Part shown: positions 17,768 through 26,381 of the stretch, in pieces | How positions within the stretch are numbered: position 1 is the stretch's first letter | How the letters are laid out: each line of letters opens with the position of its first letter | Origin: CAZIVP01 sp964542915 | GTDB lineage: Bacteria > Calditrichota > Calditrichia > Calditrichales > Calditrichaceae | Assembly (NCBI GenBank): GCA_964542915.1 | Contig: CAZIVP010000016.1 | Span: 1 to 64,000 of the forward strand | Direction of reading: 5' to 3' | Length of the DNA stretch: 64,000 bases | Program-made: the position numbers and the translations under genes | The notes under the pieces: model-generated | Database searches by the model: none | The model's input: the letters and a program-made list of their open reading frames with translations, nothing else | Told to the model about the DNA's origin: nothing

Positions 17768-18170
17768 GTGCTTCAATGTTTTGTTCGCAATAACAAACAA
17801 CCTTCCTTCCGCCGTTCCAAACCAGTATTTCGAAGCTTATAAATGAGATAAAAGAGAACATCCGACATTGTGTGAACTTCACAATTTTCGGATATTTGCG
17901 AATTTGGAGCTTTCTTCAGCGGTTCGGGCAGCCGCGCGTATCGCAGGTTCGGCGTCTGCAGATAAATCGTGCAAGGTCCCCCCCCCCCTTTTTTCCACCT
18001 CATTTTAATCCGCCGATATTTTTTTTGTGAAAAAATAAATTTGTGTGAAACATTCCATTGAATTTTCAGTATTCTGCTATCTACCGAACGGTAGATAGAG
18101 ACGGATTTCAATCTTTTTAGAAAATGGATCCGCGCCAAATTTGAACGTATATATCAGGTGAGGCAGAGCG
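17768..18170. promoter_or_regulatory. MoxR-tetR intergenic region with a C11-T6 tract
   Basis: No gene is supported in these 400 bases. The stretch holds a homopolymeric tract of eleven C followed by six T (17978-17994) and, close to tetR, a long palindrome described separately. An open frame on the minus strand crosses the tract but has neither start signal nor recognisable domain. Confidence 0.5.
18077..18098. promoter_or_regulatory. TetR-type operator palindrome
   Basis: A perfect inverted repeat with 10-bp arms, CTATCTACCG and CGGTAGATAG, separated by AA. It ends 72 bases before the tetR start codon. The ACCG-CGGT core and the dimer-sized spacing are typical of TetR-family operators, so this is the likely autoregulatory and operon-controlling site. 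Confidence 0.8.
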
Positions 18171-18776
18171 TTGTTACAGGAAAATCAATCATATCTAAAT
18201 GAACAAAATACCCGTGGGCGTATTTTTAACGTGGCGGCGCGCTTGTTTGCAGAAAAGGGTTTCAACGGCGTGACCATGCGGGAAATCTCACAGGAAGCCG
18301 AAATTTCCAAGCCGACCATTTATTATTATTTCGGCAGTAAAGAAGGCATTTATACCGAGTTATTGAAAACCGAGCTTAAACAGACACAACAGGAAATAGA
18401 ATCCGTTTATAAACGGAAACTGCCGGCGCGGCAGAAATTGTTGATCTTAATTCAGTCCCGATTCAGAAAAGTACTGGTCAATCCGCATTTCGTTAAGTTT
18501 TATTTAACCCTTTTTATAAGCGATGAAAAATTGCCCTTCATTAAGCATTTCATCGCGGAAGCGCGCAAACGCCGGGTTATCATCGTCGATATCATCCGGC
18601 AGGGTATACGGGACGGAGAGTTTGGAGCCGGCGCCAATCCGGAATTGGCCGCGGATATCATCAGTGGCTCTCTCGTTCATTTTATCTGGAAACAGCTTAA
18701 TTCCGATGAAATTATATTGTCGGATTCCCTTGCGAAGGATTTGGTGGATTTACTTTTCCGCGGACTCAATGAATGA
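18171..18776 (+). CDS. TetR/AcrR-family repressor of the efflux operon
   Basis: A 201-residue TetR regulator. The helix-turn-helix lies at about 20-65 (NVAARLFAEKGFNGVTMREIS, then ISKPTIYYYFGSKEGIYTELL). The C-terminal region is a ligand-binding helical domain. The start is a TTG at 18171 preceded by AGGTGAGG with seven bases between; no ATG lies before the DNA-binding helix, so a TTG start is likely. It is first in a four-gene efflux operon and has a long palindrome 72 bases upstream, so it probably represses itself and the pump until an inducer binds. Confidence 0.93.
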   Translation: MLQENQSYLNEQNTRGRIFNVAARLFAEKGFNGVTMREISQEAEISKPTIYYYFGSKEGIYTELLKTELKQTQQEIESVYKRKLPARQKLLILIQSRFRKVLVNPHFVKFYLTLFISDEKLPFIKHFIAEARKRRVIIVDIIRQGIRDGEFGAGANPELAADIISGSLVHFIWKQLNSDEIILSDSLAKDLVDLLFRGLNE

Positions 18777-18871
18777 TGTATTCTTTTTCACAATCATAAA
18801 AGCATAACCAATTTAAACAACGATTCAGAGCAATGTTTTTATATGGTTTCAGATCGTTACAGGAGGCAGAT

Positions 18872-20257
18872 ATGATCTCACATAAAACCGCATATGTATG
18901 GTTTATTGTACTTTTTGTGTTTTCAAACGGCGCACTGTTCGCGCAGGACGCCATGACATTCAATCTGCGCGAGAGCATCGCGTATGCCCTGGCTCATAGC
19001 CCGGAAATCGCCATTGCAGATAAAGAATTCAAAAAAGCGGAGAAAAGCGTTTTGCAATCCTACTCGAGCATTCTTCCGCAACTGGAGGCTTCCGCCAGTT
19101 ATCAGCGTTCGTGGGCTATTCAGGAAAGTACCATTCCTAACTTCATCAAAACGATGATGGGACCGTCTGCGCCGCCCGGTATGCCCGATTACGTGGATGT
19201 TGCTTTTGGGTTAAAAAATTCTTTTCGCTACGGCGCCACGGTTACGCAACCACTGTTCCTCGGCGGGGCGGGTATCGCCAAGATTCAAAGCGCTTATGCT
19301 GCAAGGCGTGCGGCCCGGCAGAATCTCAAAAGTAATAAACAGGAACTGATCTACGAGACGGTGGACGCTTTTTACAATTGTCTGTTAACACAGGAACTTG
19401 TAAAAGTTCAAAAAGAGGCGTTAATGCAGGCGCGCGCCAATCTCGATGTGGTAACAAAAAAATACGGCGTGGGATCGGCCTCGGGTTTCGATAAGATGCG
19501 GGCCGAGGTGGAGGTCGCCAATTTAAAGCCGCAGTTGATCTCCGCAGAAAACAACCATAAGGCGGCGCTTACGCGTTTCAGAACCGTTCTGGGTCTGCCC
19601 GAAGAGGCGGACGCCACCGTGCAGGGAAGCTTCCGATTTGAAAACGATGCATACGCTTCACTATCTCAGGAAGAATTGCAAGATATGGCTATCCGTAACC
19701 GTCCGGAACTTCAGAGTTTGCAGGAGCGGCAACGCATTACCGAAAAGGGCATTACCATAGCGCGTAGCCGGTTTCTGCCCAAACTGATTTTCCAAACCGA
19801 CTACTCTTATATGGCGATGAAAGACGATTTTAATGTTACCAACGATGATTTCAATAAAGGATTCAATTCTTCGGTGCGTTTACAGATTCCCATTTTTAGC
19901 GGATTCAAAAATACACAAGATTACCAGAAAGCCAAGTTGGAGCATAAAATCGTTAAGGAGTCCGGGCGTCAGGCGCGACAGGGCATTTTGGGCGAAGTGG
20001 AAATCGCCTTTAACAAATTTCGCGAAGCGCTGGAAAAATATCAATCGGCGAAAGAGACCGTTTCGCTTGCGGAAGAGGCCCTGCGTCTGGCGAATCTTAT
20101 GTACGATGAAGGCGCCAATACGCAACTGGATGTGCTCAATTCGCGGTTGTCTTTAACCAAGGCCAGAATGACCTTTGTGCAGTCCGTTTACGAATACCAG
20201 GTTGCCCGCTATCGCTTGCGTAAAGCGACCGGTACGCTGGACGGCATCATCGAATAA
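18872..20257 (+). CDS. TolC-family outer-membrane efflux channel
   Basis: A 461-residue outer-membrane factor with a signal peptide ending near LFAQDA. ATG 18872 is chosen because AGGAGG lies seven bases before it; an upstream ATG would prepend 13 residues unlike a signal peptide. The body has the duplicated TolC pattern: LRESIAYALAHSPEIAIADKE near the start, long coiled-coil helices (ALMQARANLDVVTKKYGVG; ETVSLAEEALRLANLMYDEG) and QLDVLNSRLSLTKAR near the end. It would form the exit duct for the pump encoded by the next two genes. Confidence 0.94.
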   Translation: MISHKTAYVWFIVLFVFSNGALFAQDAMTFNLRESIAYALAHSPEIAIADKEFKKAEKSVLQSYSSILPQLEASASYQRSWAIQESTIPNFIKTMMGPSAPPGMPDYVDVAFGLKNSFRYGATVTQPLFLGGAGIAKIQSAYAARRAARQNLKSNKQELIYETVDAFYNCLLTQELVKVQKEALMQARANLDVVTKKYGVGSASGFDKMRAEVEVANLKPQLISAENNHKAALTRFRTVLGLPEEADATVQGSFRFENDAYASLSQEELQDMAIRNRPELQSLQERQRITEKGITIARSRFLPKLIFQTDYSYMAMKDDFNVTNDDFNKGFNSSVRLQIPIFSGFKNTQDYQKAKLEHKIVKESGRQARQGILGEVEIAFNKFREALEKYQSAKETVSLAEEALRLANLMYDEGANTQLDVLNSRLSLTKARMTFVQSVYEYQVARYRLRKATGTLDGIIE

Positions 20258-20299
20258 TAACATCTGAAAACCAAAATGCTGAATAGAAGGAGAACTGAA

Positions 20300-21427
20300 A
20301 TGTATAAAATCATCTTATATCCGACCGTACTCTTTTCGCTTATTTATCTCAGCGCTTGCAGCGAAAGCAACAGCGACACGGCGGAAAAGGACCAATCGAT
20401 TCCCGTTCGGGTCGAACCTGTTAAGCGCGATACACTGATGCAGTCGTTGCACTTTAAAGGGGATGTGGAGGCTCAACAGGAGGTGAAAATCTATTCGAAG
20501 ATTGCCGACCGGATCGAAGCCTTCTATGTGGACGAAAGCGACTATGTGAAACGAGGCGATAAGATCGCCCAAGTTGAGGCCACAAAAATCGAACAGGCGG
20601 TTATTCAGGCCGAAGCCTCTCTCGCTGCCGCACGGACGCAGGAGGCCAATCAAAAACTGGAATTGGCCCGAGCCAAACGGCTCTATCAGGAAGAAGCGAT
20701 GAGCAAACAGCATTTTGACGCCGCCAAAACGCGCTACGAATCTGCACAGGCGCAGGTGCAGCAGGCCGAGGCCGCTTTGAAAAGCGCCAAAAGTCAGTTG
20801 CAGGATGCTACCATCACAGCAACAATCAGCGGCGTCATTGGCGATCGTTTCTATGAAACCGGCGATATGGCCAATCCCCAGCGGCCTCTGGCCACGATCG
20901 TCAAAATGGACCGGGTGAAAATCACGTTCGACGCAACCGAAACCGACCTCGGCAAACTGGCGGTTGGGCAGAAGGCGTATGTTCGCGTTCGTGCGTTCCC
21001 CGAAAAAACGTTTCGCGGTGAAGTGATAAAAATTTCACCGGTGCTCGACCCGCAAACGCGTATGGCTGAAATTGAAGTGCTTGTTCAAAATCGGGAAAAG
21101 ATGCTTAAGCCCGGGATGTACGCTTCGGTGGAGGTGGTAATCGGTATGCTTGAGAATGTGATCGTCGTTCCGCGTTATGCCATTATAGAACAAACCACTA
21201 TGCGGGATATGGACGGACAGGATCGGGTGGTTAAAAATTACTACGTGTTCACAACGGATTCCGGCTATGCCAGCCAGCGTCAATTGCAGGCGTTGTATGT
21301 GAATCACAAAAAACTGGCCGTCGAACAGGGCATCTCCGTTGGAGACCAGCTTGTGGTGGCAGGCCAGAATAATCTCCGCGACGGTATGGCGGTTAACATC
21401 ATATCGGAGGAGGGACGTGAACAATGA
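20300..21427 (+). CDS. RND periplasmic adaptor lipoprotein (HlyD/AcrA family)
   Basis: A 375-residue membrane-fusion protein with a lipobox LSAC (Cys20), so it is probably anchored to the inner membrane by lipid. ATG 20300 follows GGAGA at normal distance; ATG 20276 would place eight odd residues before the signal. A lipoyl-like half motif (VKIYSKIADRIEAFYVDESDYVKRGDKIAQV), an alpha hairpin (about 85-150), the second lipoyl half (ATITATISGVIGDRFYETGDM) and beta-barrel segments follow. It bridges the RND pump and the TolC-like channel. The stop overlaps the next start by four bases. Confidence 0.94.
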   Translation: MYKIILYPTVLFSLIYLSACSESNSDTAEKDQSIPVRVEPVKRDTLMQSLHFKGDVEAQQEVKIYSKIADRIEAFYVDESDYVKRGDKIAQVEATKIEQAVIQAEASLAAARTQEANQKLELARAKRLYQEEAMSKQHFDAAKTRYESAQAQVQQAEAALKSAKSQLQDATITATISGVIGDRFYETGDMANPQRPLATIVKMDRVKITFDATETDLGKLAVGQKAYVRVRAFPEKTFRGEVIKISPVLDPQTRMAEIEVLVQNREKMLKPGMYASVEVVIGMLENVIVVPRYAIIEQTTMRDMDGQDRVVKNYYVFTTDSGYASQRQLQALYVNHKKLAVEQGISVGDQLVVAGQNNLRDGMAVNIISEEGREQ

Positions 21428-24400
21428 AGATGACAAAATTATCGATAAATCGCGGTATTACGTTTTTTATGGTCTATTTGATTGCCGTTGGGTTTGGTCT
21501 TTTCTCACTGGCTAGACTTAACGTTGATCTCTATCCCAAACTGGAATTCCCGGTAATCGCGGTTATAACCCAATACGAAGGCGTCGGGCCGTACGACATC
21601 GAGAATGTAATTACGCGTCCCATTGAAGAGACAGTGGCTTCCGTGGAGAACGTCGAACATGTGAACTCAACCTCCATGCAGGGGCTTTCGGTTATCATGC
21701 TGGAATTCAGTTGGGGTTCGGATATGAATCAGGCCGAGATCGACGTGCGTAACAGCCTGGAACTGGTGAAAGACGCTTTACCCAATGATATAAGCCAGCC
21801 GATGGTTTTTGCATTCGATCCTTCCACACAGCCGGTATTATATCTGGCGGTAGGATCGGATTTACACGGCCAGGCGGAACTCAGGCGCATTTCGGAACAC
21901 GACATTGAGCCCCGGATCGAGCGTATCAATGGCGTGGCGGCTTCGTTTACAAGCGGCGGTATGAAGCGCGAAATAAAAGTGCTTGCGGATCCGTCGCGTT
22001 TACGAGCCCATAAGGTTTCGATTGGCCAGCTGACGGGCGCCTTACGATCCAATAACCTGCAAATTCCTTCGGGCTGGATCGAGAATGAGCAGCAGGAATT
22101 TACGCTGCAAACCGCCGGTGAATACACCAGCGTCGAGGAGATCGAGAATACGGAGGTTGCTCTGCGCGGCGGATCGACCATCCGCGTCAGAGATGTGGCC
22201 ACCGTTGTGGATGGGTTTGCGGACCAGCGCCAGAAAGTCTGGAATAATAACCAGCCGGCGGTGATGCTGATGGTGCAAAAGCAATCCGATGCTAATACTG
22301 TCCAGGTTTGTCGCGCCGTAACCGAGCAGATGGATGAAATCGAAGCGACTCTGCCGAAGGGCGTGCAACTCAAAACGATTATCGATCTTTCCACGTTCAT
22401 TAATCGTTCCATGTCCAACCTTGGGAATACGGCTTTGCAGGCGATTGGGCTCGCCTTTTTGGTATTAATGCTTTTTCTGCGCAACATACGGAGCTCCCTG
22501 ATTGTGGCGGTTTCGATCCCTGTCTCCATGATTGTGACCTTCGCCGTGATGGACCAGGCCGGTCTGACTTTAAATATAATTTCGATGGCCGGCCTTGCCC
22601 TGGCCGTCGGACTGCTTGTGGACAACTCCATTGTCGTGCTGGAGAGTATTTTTCGCTTCCGGGAACAAGGTACGCCCATGCGGGAAGCGGCGGACAAAGG
22701 AGCTAGCGAGGTCGCCATGGCCATCACAGCTTCCACGCTTACGACCCTGGCGGTGTTTTTTCCGGTCCTGTTCGTTCCGGGGATTGCCGGCGAACTGTTT
22801 AATGATATGGTGGTGACCATCGTTTTTTCGCTATCAGTTTCCTTGCTGGTCGCGCTGACGCTGATACCTCTGCTGGCGTCGCGGTTCATTCGGCTGCGGG
22901 ATAAAATGCGCCGTGAAAAAAGCTTTGTCGCCCGGTTGGATCGCAGCATCGGCGCCGGTTTCGAGCGTCTTCTCAAAGCCTATAAAATCAGTTTGCAGTG
23001 GGCTTTGGGACATCGAAAAAGTGTAATATTTTCGGTTTTGTTTCTGTTTGTTCTTTCGATTATTGCGGTGGCCAACATGGGCGGCGAATTTCTCCCGGAG
23101 AATGATATGGGCTTTATTACGATTGCCGTGGATCGTTCACCGGGCACCAGCCTGGAAGCCATGGAGAAGAGCATGCACCAATTGAATGAAATCATTGAGA
23201 AGAATGTACCCGAAGTGGAAAATGTCTATACAAGCTTTGGACAGGGCGAGGGCATTATGGCGCTTTTTTCTTCCAGAGGATCCAGCGAAGGCGACGTCAC
23301 CATTCGGCTTAAGCCGCTTAGTGAACGCGACCGTGATATTTTTGAAATACAGGAAGCCCTGCGTAAAGAATTCGTTCGATTGCCGGATGTGAATGCGCGC
23401 TTCGAAGATCGCGGGAATACGGCGATTATGGGCGAGCAAACCGATATAAAAATTCAAATATTCGGACACGATCTGAAGGTGGGCGAAGCCCTGGCGAATG
23501 ATATCCAAAGGGCCGTGCAGGATATCGAAGGCGTAGCCCACGTGGAGACCAGCATTCAGGAAACCGCTCCGGAACTACGGATTGAACTCGATCGTGATCG
23601 GATTGCCGACCTGGGTTTGAGTACGGCGCAGGTGGGTCAATTGGTCAGTACAAGCGTTTTGGGGGATGTGGCGACCCGTTTCCGGGAAGGCGGCGATGAG
23701 TATGATATCCGCGTTCAATTGCAGGAAAACGAACGCCGAAGCAAGGAAGATATCGAAAACATTTTGGTGATGACGCCCATCGGAAAACAGGTTCCCTTGC
23801 GGGCTGTCGCCGATGTTCAATATTCCATCGCTCCCAAAGAAATTGAGCGCGAAGATCAGGAGCGCATGGTGAGCGTCGATATTAACATTGCCGGTCGTGA
23901 TTTACGCAGCGTTACCGCCGATGTTGAAGATGCGGTGGCGGGCGTGGCCGTACCCAACGATTTTCGCGTTGAATTGGGCGGTATGGCGGAAGAACAGCAA
24001 ACCTCGTTTCTGTATTTGGCGGTTGCCATGCTCGTCGCCGTCCTTCTTACCTATATGGTGATGGCATCACAGTTTGAATCCCTGTTGGATCCGTTTATCA
24101 TTCTGTTTACGGTGCCGCTGTCGTTTATCGGCGTGGCGCTGGCATTGTTCATTACGGCTACGCCGCTGAGCGTTATGGCGTTAGTCGGGATTGTGATGCT
24201 GGTTGGTATCGTGGTTAACAACGGTATTGTTATGGTCGATTATATGAATCAACTGCGCAATCGAGGCATGGAGTTGATCGAGGCGATCATCGAAGGCGGT
24301 CTGGTGCGTATGCGGCCCGTACTTATGACGGCGGTTACCACGATCCTGGCAATGTTTCCTCTGGCGCTCGGCCTGGGTGAAAGCGGCGAAAGCTGGGCGC

Positions 24401-24570
24401 CGATGGCGCGTTCCGTGATGGGCGGACTGACCGTCGCCACGGCTTTAACGCTGTACGTGGTGCCCGTCATTTATGCGGTTGCCGAAACGGCTACGGCAAA
24501 AATAAAAGCCAGGTGGACGGCGCGAATGGCAAAAAAATACGGAGATGGACTGGCGCCCGGGCAAAGCTAA
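21424..24570 (+). CDS. RND multidrug-type efflux permease (HAE1 family)
   Basis: A 1048-residue inner-membrane proton antiporter with the standard two-fold plan: an N-terminal helix (ITFFMVYLIAVGFGLFSL), a large periplasmic loop, helices 2-7, a second loop and helices 8-12. Helix 4 reads AVGLLVDNSIVVLESI: of the two proton-relay aspartates of AcrB only the first is Asp, the second being Asn, a variant shared by many family members. GIVVNNGIVMVDYMNQ marks the second half. The substrate could be drugs, bile-like amphiphiles or lipids. Expression should follow TetR. A strong terminator follows the stop. Confidence 0.95.
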   Translation: MKMTKLSINRGITFFMVYLIAVGFGLFSLARLNVDLYPKLEFPVIAVITQYEGVGPYDIENVITRPIEETVASVENVEHVNSTSMQGLSVIMLEFSWGSDMNQAEIDVRNSLELVKDALPNDISQPMVFAFDPSTQPVLYLAVGSDLHGQAELRRISEHDIEPRIERINGVAASFTSGGMKREIKVLADPSRLRAHKVSIGQLTGALRSNNLQIPSGWIENEQQEFTLQTAGEYTSVEEIENTEVALRGGSTIRVRDVATVVDGFADQRQKVWNNNQPAVMLMVQKQSDANTVQVCRAVTEQMDEIEATLPKGVQLKTIIDLSTFINRSMSNLGNTALQAIGLAFLVLMLFLRNIRSSLIVAVSIPVSMIVTFAVMDQAGLTLNIISMAGLALAVGLLVDNSIVVLESIFRFREQGTPMREAADKGASEVAMAITASTLTTLAVFFPVLFVPGIAGELFNDMVVTIVFSLSVSLLVALTLIPLLASRFIRLRDKMRREKSFVARLDRSIGAGFERLLKAYKISLQWALGHRKSVIFSVLFLFVLSIIAVANMGGEFLPENDMGFITIAVDRSPGTSLEAMEKSMHQLNEIIEKNVPEVENVYTSFGQGEGIMALFSSRGSSEGDVTIRLKPLSERDRDIFEIQEALRKEFVRLPDVNARFEDRGNTAIMGEQTDIKIQIFGHDLKVGEALANDIQRAVQDIEGVAHVETSIQETAPELRIELDRDRIADLGLSTAQVGQLVSTSVLGDVATRFREGGDEYDIRVQLQENERRSKEDIENILVMTPIGKQVPLRAVADVQYSIAPKEIEREDQERMVSVDINIAGRDLRSVTADVEDAVAGVAVPNDFRVELGGMAEEQQTSFLYLAVAMLVAVLLTYMVMASQFESLLDPFIILFTVPLSFIGVALALFITATPLSVMALVGIVMLVGIVVNNGIVMVDYMNQLRNRGMELIEAIIEGGLVRMRPVLMTAVTTILAMFPLALGLGESGESWAPMARSVMGGLTVATALTLYVVPVIYAVAETATAKIKARWTARMAKKYGDGLAPGQS

Positions 24571-24603
24571 AGATAAATAACCCGAAATGATACGTAAGCC
24601 TTT

Positions 24604-24643
24604 AAATCCCGTCTGCCGCTTGCTGGCAAGGCGGGATTTTTTT
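24604..24643 (+). terminator. Rho-independent terminator of the RND operon
   Basis: A hairpin with arms AAATCCCG and CGGGATTT, a secondary inner TGCC/GGCA pairing and a seven-T run directly after. It lies 34 bases past the permease stop codon. Confidence 0.9.
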
Positions 24644-24904
24644 AATGAATCCGACGCTCCACCATAAATATGGAAATATGTAATAAACGCAAGGCATACG
24701 TACCCTCTCTGTGGCTCGTTCCAACAAATTGGAGTTCGGCGCCGGGAGAGACGCTTCTATCCATATCGTTTTCCCGCTAGAACCTGCGAGTGGATCGATC
24801 ATCGCTTGATCGAACTCAACATAACATGATGCGGGGCTTAAGTGTAATCATTCTTAAAATGGCGAACAAACGCTAACATTGGAAGCGCCGCTCTTGCTGA
24901 TAGG
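24644..24904. other. Intergenic stretch without a recognised feature
   Basis: About 260 bases between the RND terminator and the end of the convergent PAS-like gene. I see no supported gene or RNA; an imperfect CGATCA/TGATCG inverted repeat near 24796 is too weak to interpret. Confidence 0.4.
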
Positions 24905-25474
24905 TCAGGCCACGGAATTGCGAATCGTCTCCAAACAATCGGGGCAAATACCGTGTGATACCTTGGGAAGTTTTGTTTGTTCAAACAGTTGTAGCCGATC
25001 GGCGGCTTCTTCCAGCGGCAACCATTCATTTTTAGACACCGCGACATTTTTACACCAGCCGCACATGGTAATGATGCCCACGGCTGAATCCTCGCCGCCG
25101 CTGATCAACGGTTGCGGATCCCTTGCCTCCGAACGGTTAACTGAAGTGCTGAGCTGAATGCCGCCGTCCGGCAGGGCGCTTAACTTCATTTGCATAAAGC
25201 GCCGGCAGCCGGGCGAATCGCAGCGAAAGGTGATGTTACGATTTTGACCGTCTTCACGAACGGAATTAAATAATAATTCATAAAAATATACCGTTTCGTC
25301 ATTCGTGATGAACGACCAGATGGGCTTACCCAAAACGTTGTCTCGCCGCACTGCTTGCCCCTCGTTTTCGTGGGCGAATATATCCCACTCCTTATCAAGC
25401 TCGACAAAATGATCGTTACGGTCTAATGTATAAATCAGCCCGCCCTTATTCTTTGCCCGGGTTTTACAGCTCAT
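24905..25474 (-). CDS. PAS-like sensory protein with C-terminal Cys/His motif
   Basis: A 189-residue cytosolic protein. Residues about 10-115 look like a PAS domain (LIYTLDRNDHFVELDKEWDIFA, VLGKPIWSFI, ALPDGGIQLSTSV). The C-terminal part carries MCGWCKNV, WLPLEEA and SHGICPDCLE: the CxxC ... HGICPxC signature often found at the end of bacterial PAS and receiver proteins, probably a metal or redox site. No output domain (kinase, GGDEF, HTH) is present, so it may act through a partner. The ATG follows GGGAGGGAGT. It is a lone gene, convergent with the RND operon. Confidence 0.75.
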   Translation of the reverse strand: MSCKTRAKNKGGLIYTLDRNDHFVELDKEWDIFAHENEGQAVRRDNVLGKPIWSFITNDETVYFYELLFNSVREDGQNRNITFRCDSPGCRRFMQMKLSALPDGGIQLSTSVNRSEARDPQPLISGGEDSAVGIITMCGWCKNVAVSKNEWLPLEEAADRLQLFEQTKLPKVSHGICPDCLETIRNSVA

Positions 25475-25745
25475 ACTCCCTCCCCCTTAAATTTAGAAAC
25501 ATTGGATGCCGCCCGAATCAAACGCTGGATTTTACTGCGCCTCATAATTGTGATAAAATTTGATTTCGATTATTATCGGTTCGATGTCTAGAAGCGTTAA
25601 TTCTTTTATGACGGGATTGCACGGATGCGTTACCGTATTTATTTTTTGTCTTCTTCATTTTCGTTTGTACTTTCTAATATTATTATTGAGGTTAGATCGT
25701 ATACGATAACAATTATTAAAAGCACTTTCAAGAGAAGGAGGATTT
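25475..25745. promoter_or_regulatory. Intergenic region upstream of the ferritin-like gene, with palindrome
   Basis: A 12-bp perfect palindrome ATCGTATACGAT (25696-25707) lies 39 bases before the ferritin-like start codon, in an AT-rich leader. It is a candidate operator; the regulator is unknown and it does not resemble a Fur box. AGAAGGAGG immediately precedes the ATG. Confidence 0.4.
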
Positions 25746-26171
25746 ATGGATAAGGAAACATTAATCAAGCATTTGAACGAAGATTTAGCCGGTGAACTTT
25801 CGGCCATCATCCAGTATATCACCTATGCCGCCAAAGTGAACGGTCCTTACCGCCCGCAATTGTCGCAGTTTTTTCTGAACGAGGTGACCGATGAACAAAT
25901 GCACGCCCAGTATCTGGCCAATAAAATCGTGGCTTTAGGCGGCGAACCGACCACGAAGCCGCGTCCGGTGCCGCCTGCGGCGAATAACAAAGAGATGGTA
26001 CAGGCCGTACTCGAGGCGGAATTACAAGCAGTTAAGGATTATACGCAACGCGCCAAAGAAGCGGAAGAATTTGGCGATAAAGGTCTCGCGGTTCAACTGG
26101 AAGATATGGTCCGTGATGAAAGCGGCCATTCCGAGGAGACGGAACGGATTCTAAAAGACTGGCCGTTATAA
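25746..26171 (+). CDS. Ferritin-like diiron protein
   Basis: A 141-residue four-helix protein of the bacterioferritin/rubrerythrin superfamily. The full diiron ligand set can be placed: Glu17 (GELSAIIQY), Glu50 and His53 (DEQMH), Glu92 (EAELQAV) and Glu125 with His128 (DESGH). No haem methionine or rubredoxin domain is evident. The role is probably iron storage, peroxide reduction or a related ferroxidase function. ATG 25746 follows AGAAGGAGG. It is a single-gene unit closed by a terminator, suggesting independent stress or iron regulation. Confidence 0.87.
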   Translation: MDKETLIKHLNEDLAGELSAIIQYITYAAKVNGPYRPQLSQFFLNEVTDEQMHAQYLANKIVALGGEPTTKPRPVPPAANNKEMVQAVLEAELQAVKDYTQRAKEAEEFGDKGLAVQLEDMVRDESGHSEETERILKDWPL

Positions 26172-26183
26172 CCTTGATATTCG

Positions 26184-26218
26184 AAGGCGGTGCTGTTATG
26201 GCAACCGCCTTTTTTTTT
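26184..26218 (+). terminator. Rho-independent terminator of the ferritin-like gene
   Basis: Stem AAGGCGGT / ACCGCCTT with an eleven-base loop, continuing into a T-run, 13 bases past the stop codon. Confidence 0.92.
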
Positions 26219-26381
26219 CAGGACCTCCCGGCCCAAGCATCGATAGTTTTATAAAAACGTGATACGAGTGTGAAGAATTTTTTGTTCGCTATGGAACAAA
26301 AACGAGCCTATTATGCGTAACTTATAGTTAAAATTTTTATCCAATGTTGATAAATGCCCGACAATGATCAAGGAGGTTATA

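Noticed and set aside
17773..18138. A 121-codon minus-strand frame between moxR and tetR
   Set aside because: It crosses the C11 tract and the TetR operator, has no ribosome site and no recognisable domain.
21729..22976. A 415-codon antisense frame within the RND permease gene
   Set aside because: Shadow of a real gene: composition is serine/arginine-rich and the sense frame has clear family motifs.
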